Positions 7,083-13,413 of a stretch of 13,413 nt of DNA are shown in pieces (the stretch's first letter is position 1; each line of letters opens with the position of its first letter). The stretch is from the NCBI GenBank assembly GCA_029243445.1, contig JAQWSA010000085.1, positions 1-13,413 of the forward strand, read 5' to 3'. The position numbers and the translations under genes were made by a program. Under the pieces are notes generated by a model, which ran no database searches, was not told the DNA's origin, and was given only the letters and a program-made list of their open reading frames with translations. The DNA is from Alphaproteobacteria bacterium. Its GTDB lineage: Bacteria > Pseudomonadota > Alphaproteobacteria > UBA6615.

Positions 7083-8450
7083 TTAATAAGCATATTCCTC
7101 AAATGCTGAATTTACATTTAAACCCCACCGTTCACGAAAGGCCGCTAGCTTATTCTCAGCAGGAGTAATACCAGAATCAACTATTTGTTCTAAAGTAGAT
7201 AGATATTGTGTTTCATCTTGACTCCAAGAATCCAGACGTGCCCGTTTATTTAGCCCGTTACGACTTATTTTTAATAAATCGCGGGCAATCTCTATTACCT
7301 TTCGGTTTTGAAATTTAGCTTCTAATCCCTCCCTAGGTACTTTGTTTCGAAGTTCTATAACTTCTTCAGCCGACCAACCTTTAATTAGATCTAAAGACTC
7401 GTCTAGAGAAGCGCTATCATATAATAATCCAACCCAGAAAGCTGGTAAGGCACAAATACGTCTCCAAGGCCCAGCATCCGCACCACGCATCTCAATAAAT
7501 TGTTTAAGTCTTACTTCTGGAAACAAAGTAGTTGTATGGTCTATCCAATCTCCCATAGTTGGTTTTTCTCCGGGTAGAGCTGGAAGTTTTCCTAAAAGAA
7601 AATCTCGAAATGATTGACCACTAGCATCAATATATTTACCATTACGAACAACAAAATACATAGGAACGTCTAAGGCATAATCAACATATTGTTCAAATCC
7701 AAAACCTTCATTAAAAACGAACGGCAAAATGCCTGAACGATCAGAGTCAACATCGGTCCAGACATGACTGCGCAGACTTACATATTTTGTTTCCTTACCC
7801 TCATAAAAAGGTGAGTTTGCAAACAAAGCAGTTACTATAGGTTGTAAAGCCATTCCAACTCGCATTTTACGAGACATATCTGCCTCACTTGAAAAATCTA
7901 AATTAACTTGAACGGTACATGTTCTCAGCATCATATCTAGGCCAAGAGTTCCTTTCTTAGGCATATAATTTTTCATAATTTCATAACGTCCCTTAGGCAT
8001 CCATGGCGCATCTGACCTTTTTAATTTAGGGTGAAACCCGATTCCAATCATTCCAACTTCTAAATCTTTATTTACCTCTCTTATTTGGCGCAAATGTTCA
8101 TGAACCTCATTACATGTCTGATGCAAGTCTTGCAGAGGAGCACCCGATAATTCAAACTGCCCGCCAGGCTCTAATGAAATATTAGCTCCATTATCACCAG
8201 CAAGGGCAATAACATTATTGTCTTCAAATACCGGCCTCCATCCGAACCTTTGCATACCAATTAATAAATCCCTAATTCCCGGACTACTATCGTACGCCAA
8301 TGGACTATGATCACTCGTTCTATAAGCAAATTTCTCGTGTTCTGTACCTATTTTCCATTTTTCTTTAGGTTTATTACCAGATTCAAACCAATCAATTAAT
8401 GCATCCTTGGATTCAATTTTTTGATCGGCACTGGTAGATGGGGCTGCCAT
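7083..8450 (-). CDS. gshA: Glutamate-cysteine ligase, plant-type (class III)
   Basis: Catalyses ATP-dependent joining of glutamate and cysteine to gamma-glutamylcysteine, the first and limiting step of glutathione synthesis, in the cytoplasm. The 455 residues show the family signatures: IGTEHEKF (34-41), SLEPGGQFELSG (92-103), MMLRTCTVQVNLDF (173-186), RSHVWTDVDSDRSG (227-240) and EMRGADAGPWRR further on, ending EEYAY. It resembles plant GSH1 closely. From memory, plant enzymes carry a regulatory cysteine pair 15 residues apart (YVDC...LPCLPG); here both positions are alanine (276 and 291), so that disulfide switch appears absent. GAGGGAC (complement of 8458-8464) lies seven bases before the ATG. 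It follows rsmE by 16 bases on the minus strand, so the two are probably co-transcribed. The second glutathione enzyme (gshB) is not in the window. Confidence 0.96.
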   Translation of the reverse strand: MAAPSTSADQKIESKDALIDWFESGNKPKEKWKIGTEHEKFAYRTSDHSPLAYDSSPGIRDLLIGMQRFGWRPVFEDNNVIALAGDNGANISLEPGGQFELSGAPLQDLHQTCNEVHEHLRQIREVNKDLEVGMIGIGFHPKLKRSDAPWMPKGRYEIMKNYMPKKGTLGLDMMLRTCTVQVNLDFSSEADMSRKMRVGMALQPIVTALFANSPFYEGKETKYVSLRSHVWTDVDSDRSGILPFVFNEGFGFEQYVDYALDVPMYFVVRNGKYIDASGQSFRDFLLGKLPALPGEKPTMGDWIDHTTTLFPEVRLKQFIEMRGADAGPWRRICALPAFWVGLLYDSASLDESLDLIKGWSAEEVIELRNKVPREGLEAKFQNRKVIEIARDLLKISRNGLNKRARLDSWSQDETQYLSTLEQIVDSGITPAENKLAAFRERWGLNVNSAFEEYAY

Positions 8451-8466
8451 TTAATTTGTCCCTCTA

Positions 8467-9240
8467 TTAATCTTTAAACAATTCGGTTTTATCCTTTTGC
8501 CAATCTCCAGCAACGGCTTGTATTATAGAAATAGCCGCTAATACTGCAGTTTCAGTGCGCAGTACACGTGGCCCTAAATCAATTTTGGTAACAAAGGGGA
8601 GTTTACCGAGTTCGTCAAGTTCTTCAGTAGAAAAACCTCCTTCAGGACCTACCAATAATACAAACGTAGTGTTTTTTTTACCATCAGACCTTCTAACAAC
8701 ATCTAAAATAGGCACTCCACTTCCTGTTTCATCAGCTACTAATAATGTACGTTCGAATGACCATGAAGAAAGAAATTTTTTCAGAGAAATAGGTTCAGTT
8801 ATTTCTGGAACAGTCATACGATTGCATTGTTCTGCTGCCTCATTAGCGTTAGCTCGCAAGCGCGCGGTATTTACTCTACTAGTCTGTGTACGTGCAGTAA
8901 TTACAGGAATCAAACGTGATGCTCCTAATTCTGTCGCCTTCTCTGCTATTAAATCAATTCGTCCTCTTTTAATTGGAGCAAAAGCCAACCATAGATTTGT
9001 CTGCTCTTCCTGTCTTCTTAAGCATTTTATTAAATTTAGACTGACTACCTTTCTTTCAACAGATTTTATTTCAGCAATCCATTCACCATCTCTACCATTA
9101 AAAAGTGAAACAAAATCACCAATTTTCGAGCGCATAACATTAACAAGATAGTGAGACTGTTTTTCATTCAAATTTATGATTTGATCAGTATCAATATTGT
9201 CATCAATATATAAACGTAGTTTAGGTATATTAATCATCAT
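8467..9240 (-). CDS. rsmE: 16S rRNA (uracil-1498-N3)-methyltransferase
   Basis: Methylates N3 of U1498 in helix 44 of 16S rRNA, using S-adenosylmethionine, on assembled small subunits. The protein (257 residues) has an N-terminal PUA-like RNA-binding part (about 1-75, with HYLVNVMR) and a C-terminal SPOUT/trefoil-knot domain. Seen are KRGRIDLIAEKATELGASRL (91-110), NEAAEQCNR (133-141), LLVGPEGGFS (195-204) and LGPRVLRTETAVLAAI (222-237); the last two build the knotted cofactor site. Two consecutive ATG codons (9240 and 9237 on the minus strand) could serve as start; the ribosome site is weak. It shares a 57-base divergent promoter region with ubiA, and gshA follows it. Confidence 0.95.
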   Translation of the reverse strand: MMINIPKLRLYIDDNIDTDQIINLNEKQSHYLVNVMRSKIGDFVSLFNGRDGEWIAEIKSVERKVVSLNLIKCLRRQEEQTNLWLAFAPIKRGRIDLIAEKATELGASRLIPVITARTQTSRVNTARLRANANEAAEQCNRMTVPEITEPISLKKFLSSWSFERTLLVADETGSGVPILDVVRRSDGKKNTTFVLLVGPEGGFSTEELDELGKLPFVTKIDLGPRVLRTETAVLAAISIIQAVAGDWQKDKTELFKD

Positions 9241-9251
9241 AACTTTTCTTT

Positions 9252-9289
9252 ATAACAGATCCTTTTAGATTTATTATTTTTTCTGTTAT
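9252..9289. repeat. Inverted repeat in the rsmE/ubiA divergent promoter gap
   Basis: ATAACAGA (9252-9259) and TCTGTTAT (9282-9289) are perfect 8-base reverse complements with centres 30 bases apart, close to three helical turns. They nearly fill the 57-base gap between the two divergent start codons. The repeat could be a two-site operator or chance in AT-rich DNA. No clear -10/-35 pair was identified for either gene. Confidence 0.4.
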
Positions 9290-9297
9290 TAGTAATC

Positions 9298-10221
9298 GTG
9301 CCAAAATATTTTGATCATAAAAATAGTGATATACCAAAAAACAACTGGGTTGATAGGATAGCACCTACTGCGGCTAGGCCTTACCTTAGACTAGCACGCA
9401 TAGATCGACCCATAGGCACATGGTTATTACTTTTACCTGGATGGTGGGCGTTATCAATAGCACCTAAGGCCGGAGGTATGCCAGACCCTTTTTTGTTTAT
9501 GTTATTTGGTGCCGGAGCCATTCTAATGCGGGCAGCGGGTTGTATTATTAATGATTTATTCGATCGTAAATTTGATTCTTCCGTAGCACGTACTGCCAAT
9601 CGGCCGCTGGCATCTGGCGCTATAACTATTCCACATGCATTTATATTTCTTTTAGTGTTGTTTACTTTAAGTTTACTCATTCTTGCACAATTTAACCGAC
9701 TCTCTGTTATCATTGGTTTTTTAAGCTTAATACTAATAATACCCTACCCTCTAATGAAAAGAATAACCTGGTGGCCTCAAGCATGGCTTGGTTTGACATT
9801 TAACTGGGGAGCTATACTGGGATGGACGGTCATAAATAACGAAATTACAATCTCAACTTTATTATTATATGGCGCGGGTTTCTTTTGGACTATGAGCTAC
9901 GACACCATATATGCCCACCAAGATAAAAGTGATGATTTAATAATAGGAATAAAATCTACAGCTAGACTTTTTGGCAGTAAATCTAGGTTTTATATAGGTA
10001 TATTTTTCATTATATCCTTATTATTATTGTTACTCTGCGGCTTTTTCTCTAACCTAAGTTGGCCTTATTATATTGGTTTGATGTTGGCAGCCTTACATGC
10101 AATTTGGCAGACATTTACCATAAATTTTGACGACCCTAAATGTTGCTTATTTTATTTTAAGTCAAATCGTGATTTTGGCTTAATTATTCTCGTAGCAATT
10201 ATCTTGGGCCAGATAATGTAA
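9298..10221 (+). CDS. ubiA: 4-hydroxybenzoate polyprenyltransferase
   Basis: Attaches the polyprenyl tail to 4-hydroxybenzoate in ubiquinone synthesis, in the inner membrane and with Mg2+. The 307-residue protein shows RIDRPIGTWLLLLPGWWAL (34-52), the first Asp-rich motif NDLFDRKFD (85-93) followed by RTANRPLASG (98-107), and the second Asp motif YDTIYAHQDKSDD (201-213) with IGIKSTARLFG, separated by several hydrophobic helices. The start is GTG 9298; no ATG in frame precedes the conserved RIDRPIG region and no good ribosome site is visible, so the exact N-terminus is uncertain. It is divergent from rsmE and convergent with the next gene, whose stop is only 11 bases away, leaving no room for separate terminators. 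Confidence 0.95.
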   Translation: MPKYFDHKNSDIPKNNWVDRIAPTAARPYLRLARIDRPIGTWLLLLPGWWALSIAPKAGGMPDPFLFMLFGAGAILMRAAGCIINDLFDRKFDSSVARTANRPLASGAITIPHAFIFLLVLFTLSLLILAQFNRLSVIIGFLSLILIIPYPLMKRITWWPQAWLGLTFNWGAILGWTVINNEITISTLLLYGAGFFWTMSYDTIYAHQDKSDDLIIGIKSTARLFGSKSRFYIGIFFIISLLLLLLCGFFSNLSWPYYIGLMLAALHAIWQTFTINFDDPKCCLFYFKSNRDFGLIILVAIILGQIM

Positions 10222-10232
10222 GTATCAATATT

Positions 10233-10967
10233 CTAAGTATAACTAATAACTATATGAGAGGCATTCAGCGACTCTATAGCGTTTTTTATAAGTTCTTGCG
10301 TTCTTTCCTGCCTTACTTTTTTATTAACAATTTGTTCCCGTAAAAAATCTTCGAAATTCATCTCTGGTTTTAATCTGTCTCGGACTAGGGTTAATATTTC
10401 TATTTGCTTCAAAGAAGCAAATATTCGATTCTTTGAATCTACCTCCGTCAATGCTATTGGACTTCCATTACATGTAATATATCCCGTAGAACATAGATAA
10501 GCATAAGCCTGAGTAAGAATCGTTCCTTCTTGCAATTTCAATGATATATCCGTTAATTGGGCATAGTTGTAATTATCCCACTCAGTCCCATGCATAATCT
10601 CTAACTGTTCATCGTTTAACCAGTTAACAGCCACCGAAACAGAAGAACCTTTTACGTATCTTAGTGCAGCAGGAATAGAACCATAAGATGCAATATGGGC
10701 TGAATAAACTACGTCATGGTCCTCCAACCATCCGCGCTGAACAGGAATAGCAGAATGATCTACACCATATTTTTGGCGCAACCTCTGAGGTGATTGATTA
10801 GATCCATAACCAATAACTGGATATCGTCCCTTTGTTAGGTAAACATCAAATGGATTCGATTCACCTTTAATGAAAGTAAATGAATTTGGTGTTATATCGT
10901 AAGGATAACTAATAGCGCGTTTTAATTGTTTATCATTCTGTAAGGACTTATAATTCATAACTACCAT
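10233..10967 (-). CDS. Conserved protein resembling the gamma-glutamylcyclotransferase (GGCT) fold
   Basis: I recognise this only by motif. Residues 50-61 read PVIGYGSNQSPQ, the YGSN loop that opens the GGCT/AIG2-like fold and binds the gamma-glutamyl group. Further on come RGWLEDHDVVYSAHIASYG (78-96) and MHGTEWDNYNYAQL (125-138). In GGCT proteins the catalytic acid is a Glu followed shortly by Gly and Tyr; Glu129 with Tyr133/Tyr135 is the candidate. At 244 residues it is longer than minimal GGCTs, with an extra N-terminal 45 residues and a helical, charged C-terminal tail (about 195-235). If active it could release 5-oxoproline from gamma-glutamyl peptides such as glutathione, which would link it to gshA nearby; this is inference. 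Starts at codon 1 or 4 (both ATG) are possible. No signal peptide is seen. Confidence 0.6.
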   Translation of the reverse strand: MVVMNYKSLQNDKQLKRAISYPYDITPNSFTFIKGESNPFDVYLTKGRYPVIGYGSNQSPQRLRQKYGVDHSAIPVQRGWLEDHDVVYSAHIASYGSIPAALRYVKGSSVSVAVNWLNDEQLEIMHGTEWDNYNYAQLTDISLKLQEGTILTQAYAYLCSTGYITCNGSPIALTEVDSKNRIFASLKQIEILTLVRDRLKPEMNFEDFLREQIVNKKVRQERTQELIKNAIESLNASHIVISYT

Positions 10968-10998
10968 TTTGCTACTAAAAAAGCTTTTAAAACAAGAA

Positions 10999-11135
10999 AG
11001 GTATAACTGACTTTAATTATTTTAGAAGCATGGATAATTACTATAAATAAATCAAAGAATAAAAAACTAAATATACCTTAAATTTTTATTATTTTTTAAA
11101 AACTAGTGAAAAAAACACGCTATACCTATATACCT
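10999..11135. repeat. Four copies of TATACCT in the divergent gap before pmbA
   Basis: The 251-base AT-rich gap 10968-11218 separates the GGCT-like gene (-) from pmbA (+). It holds TATACCT at 11072-11078, 11121-11127 and 11129-11135, plus its reverse complement AGGTATA at 10999-11005. The last two copies are 8 bases apart. The cluster could mark a regulator site or be chance; no gene or RNA was recognised in the gap. Confidence 0.3.
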
Positions 11136-11218
11136 AAATTAATGTGAATTACATCTAAACTTATAGTTTAATAATACTTCATCTTCACAACCTATGAAAT
11201 AAGATAGGAAAGAAATTA

Positions 11219-12571
11219 ATGAACCCATACACCTCCTTTGATGATCAAAATTTGATTGAAGATCTAATTAAAAAAGCTAAAACAGGAGGAGCTGACGGCG
11301 CAGACTGCATAATAGTTCGTTCAACATCACTATCTCATTCTCAAAGACTAGGAAAAATAGAGAAGTTAGAACGTCAAGAGAGTTATGATCTTAGTCTGCG
11401 AGTTATAAACAATCAAAAGCAAGCCATAGTGTCTTCAACTGATCTAAGCATCTCTGCACTCTATGAACTAGTGGATCGCGCCCTAACCATGGCCAGCTCA
11501 GTACCAGAGGATCCTTGGTGCGGAATTGCTGAATCAGATCAATTAGCCAACAATATTCCTAAACTAGAAATGGAAGACCTTGAAGAACCTAGCAATGAGG
11601 CATTAGTTAACATGGCACAAATTTGTGAAGAGGCTGCTATGAATATAAAAGGTGTTACAAATTCAGAAGGAGCTGAGGCAGGCTGGAGTTGTAACGAAGT
11701 AACTCTGGGGGCAACGAATGGTTTTTCTGGTAACTATTCACGTACCGAATTTGGGTTAGGGGTATCAGTAATAGCTGGCAAGGGTACAGAAATGGAAAGC
11801 GATCATGACTACAGCCAATCTGTATTCCTTCATGATTTAGAAAATCCAGAAATTATAGGTGCGAGCGCTGGAAAAAGAGCCGTAAGCCATTTGGGTGCCA
11901 AAAAAATGCCTACATCCAATGTCCCAGTAGTTTTTGATCCACGCACAGCTAATAGTCTTCTTGGCCATTTAGCCGGTGCTATCAGCGGCTCGGCTGTAGC
12001 ACGAGGTACCAGTTTTCTTAAAGATCAGCTTAATGAAAATATTTTTTCATCAGATATTAATATTATAGATGATCCTCATAGACCACGTGGGCTGCGTTCA
12101 AAACCTTTCGATGGGGAAGGTCTCGAAAATAACAAGATTTATCTAGTACAAAATGGTATATTAACATCATGGTTACTTGACCTTGCCTCCTCCCGCCAAC
12201 TTGGGTTGAATAGTAATGGTCGGGCCTCAAGAGGTTTATCCGCTCCTCCCAATCCGTCATCTACTAATATGTACCTAGAAGCGGGTAGTCTAACACCAGA
12301 AAAATTAATTGAAGATATTAGTAGCGGGTTTTATATAACATCACTCATGGGCATGGGCGTTAATGGGGTAACTGGAGATTATAGTAGAGGAGCCAGTGGA
12401 TTCTGGATAGAAAATGGAGAAATTACATTTCCAGTAACTGAAATGACAATCGCTGGTAATCTAAACACTATGTACCAAAGATTAGTCCCAGCAAATAATT
12501 TAATATTCCGCTATGGCACCAATTCGCCAACCTTACGTATAGATGGATTAACAGTTGCTGGAAGTGGCTAA
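11219..12571 (+). CDS. pmbA: TldD/PmbA family protein, PmbA (TldE) type
   Basis: PmbA/TldE is the non-catalytic partner of the TldD metallopeptidase. The pair degrades unfolded peptides and, in some bacteria, matures microcin B17 or removes leader peptides. The 450 residues have the usual PmbA length. An N-terminal domain carries RLGKIEKLERQESYDLSLRV (43-62), a central core VPVVFDPRTANSLLGHLAGA begins at 235, GDYSRGASGFWIENGEI begins near 386, and the protein ends SPTLRIDGLTVAGSG. The HExxxH zinc motif of TldD is absent, as expected for the PmbA branch. AGGAAAG (11206-11212) lies six bases before ATG. tldD itself is not in the window; in many bacteria the two genes are unlinked. An MsbA-like exporter follows on the same strand. 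Confidence 0.94.
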   Translation: MNPYTSFDDQNLIEDLIKKAKTGGADGADCIIVRSTSLSHSQRLGKIEKLERQESYDLSLRVINNQKQAIVSSTDLSISALYELVDRALTMASSVPEDPWCGIAESDQLANNIPKLEMEDLEEPSNEALVNMAQICEEAAMNIKGVTNSEGAEAGWSCNEVTLGATNGFSGNYSRTEFGLGVSVIAGKGTEMESDHDYSQSVFLHDLENPEIIGASAGKRAVSHLGAKKMPTSNVPVVFDPRTANSLLGHLAGAISGSAVARGTSFLKDQLNENIFSSDINIIDDPHRPRGLRSKPFDGEGLENNKIYLVQNGILTSWLLDLASSRQLGLNSNGRASRGLSAPPNPSSTNMYLEAGSLTPEKLIEDISSGFYITSLMGMGVNGVTGDYSRGASGFWIENGEITFPVTEMTIAGNLNTMYQRLVPANNLIFRYGTNSPTLRIDGLTVAGSG

Positions 12572-12616
12572 CTTGAATCTTTATATATAGCTATAATAGC
12601 GGCGATATATATGATG

Positions 12617-12634
12617 ATAATATAAAAATATTAT
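12617..12634 (+). terminator. Weak AT-only hairpin after pmbA
   Basis: ATAATAT (12617-12623) and ATATTAT (12628-12634) pair perfectly over an AAAA loop, 45 bases after the pmbA stop. With no G/C in the stem and a TATATATTATAAAA tail it is at best a poor terminator; alternating A/T runs here make chance pairing likely. Confidence 0.2.
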
Positions 12635-12665
12635 ATATATTATAAAACCTGCCTCGCTGATCGAG

Positions 12666-13403
12666 TTGTTTATAAATTTGAAAAAAGAAACGCCCACTCT
12701 AAATACATCAAGTCGTTCATTAGTCATAAGACTTTGGCGAGATTGGATGCGTGCACATCTTAAACAGTTAATTATAGCAATCGCATTGATGCTTGTAGTA
12801 GCAGCAAGTACTGGAGCTCTTCCATTATTAATAGAAAGATCTGTAAACCTACTGCAACAAAAGAATACCAATTTTTTCTGGATGCCATTAGCTATTGTAG
12901 GCGTTTCGATATTCAGAGGCTTAGTGGGTTACATCCAAAACATAGTTAGTCAATCCGTTGCCTTAAAAATTATTAATCGTATTCAGAAAGCTATGTTTTC
13001 TCATCTTATGTATTCAGATATCAACTGCTTTGAAGAAACATCAAGTGGAAAACTGATATCCAGATTTACAAATGACGTAAATATGATGCGTGATACTTTA
13101 TCTAAATCTCTAGTAGGGTTAGCGAAAAACACTCTAGTATCTATCGTGCTTATAGGAGTCATGTTCTACCTAGATTGGTTACTTGCAACTATAATAGTGA
13201 TTTTACTGCCATTAGCGGGGAGGCCGGTTATTAGAATCGGACAAAGACTACGTAGAGTCTCAACTAATATACAAATGGAAATGGGAGAACTTACTGCAAA
13301 CTTAGATCAATCACTCACAGGTATTCGTTTAATTAAATCATACAGGATGGAAAATCACGAACAGATAAGAGCTAATAATCTGTTTGAGAATATTTATTTG
13401 TAA
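12666..13403 (+). CDS. MsbA-like ABC exporter, transmembrane part only, ended by an in-frame TAA
   Basis: The 245 residues cover the first two thirds of a type-IV (type I exporter) transmembrane domain of the MsbA/lipid-flippase kind. RLWRDWMRAHLKQL leads into helix 1 (about 34-56), helix 2 is at about 70-95, and the intracellular loop reads FEETSSGKLISRFTNDV (122-138). Helices 3-4 span about 148-185, and GELTANLDQSLTGIRLIKSY (207-226) marks the long cytoplasmic helix. The ATPase domain should follow about 100 residues later but the frame stops at TAA 13401-13403, with only ten bases left in the window. The codons after the stop read Ala-Met-Lys, which fits the family's continuation, so this looks like an interrupted gene or an edge artefact. 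No ATG precedes helix 1; TTG 12666 or TTG 12678 are the candidates and neither has a good ribosome site. Substrate unknown; lipid A or phospholipid is possible. Confidence 0.8.
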   Translation: MFINLKKETPTLNTSSRSLVIRLWRDWMRAHLKQLIIAIALMLVVAASTGALPLLIERSVNLLQQKNTNFFWMPLAIVGVSIFRGLVGYIQNIVSQSVALKIINRIQKAMFSHLMYSDINCFEETSSGKLISRFTNDVNMMRDTLSKSLVGLAKNTLVSIVLIGVMFYLDWLLATIIVILLPLAGRPVIRIGQRLRRVSTNIQMEMGELTANLDQSLTGIRLIKSYRMENHEQIRANNLFENIYL

Positions 13404-13413
13404 GCAATGAAAA

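Noticed and set aside
8555..9151. 198-codon plus-strand open frame opposite rsmE, and other long antisense frames such as 4733-5272 (-)
   Set aside because: They lie wholly within strongly recognised genes on the other strand and show no recognisable protein features; they are shadow frames.
11191..11208. CCTAT/ATAGG hairpin partly covering the pmbA ribosome site, a possible translation switch
   Set aside because: A five-base-pair AU-rich stem with an 8-base loop is too weak and expected by chance in this DNA.

Overview
The window reads as an ordinary stretch of chromosome from an AT-rich alphaproteobacterium, plausibly a marine or aquatic one. The basis is gene content: a plant-type (class III) glutamate-cysteine ligase, rsmE next to ubiA, PmbA/TldE followed by an MsbA-like exporter, and a TctCAB uptake system are a familiar alphaproteobacterial mix. 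No tRNA, rRNA, CRISPR array, transposase or insertion sequence was seen. The species assignment is inference.

Layout. 1-160: C-terminal tail of a cupin-like protein. 337-3467 (+): a tripartite tricarboxylate transporter (TTT) set in the order tctC, tctA, tctB, with strong stem-loops between the binding-protein gene and the membrane genes. 3626-6311 (+): an EmrA/EmrB-type efflux pair whose genes overlap by 20 bases, followed by a small NTF2-like/SnoaL-type protein (6509-6904). 7083-9240 (-): rsmE then gshA, transcribed as one unit. ubiA (9298-10221, +) is divergent from them across 57 bases. 10233-10967 (-): a protein that looks like the gamma-glutamylcyclotransferase fold, convergent with ubiA. 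11219-12571 (+): pmbA/tldE. 12666-13403 (+): the first transmembrane part of an MsbA-like ABC exporter, ended by an in-frame stop just before the window edge.

How the genes fit together. TctC captures a carboxylate in the periplasm and TctA/TctB move it inward. EmrA/EmrB export hydrophobic compounds across the envelope. GshA makes gamma-glutamylcysteine, the first step to glutathione, and a possible gamma-glutamyl cyclotransferase lies three genes away, so the middle of the window could hold both ends of glutathione turnover. UbiA (ubiquinone), RsmE (16S rRNA modification) and PmbA (peptide maturation or degradation) are housekeeping genes. No gene-free stretch exceeds 300 bases; the longest (10968-11218) is AT-rich and carries a repeated 7-mer.

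I do not see a convincing new biological system. The points most worth a second look are the in-frame stop in the ABC exporter, the hairpin array in the tct operon, and the GGCT-like protein near gshA.
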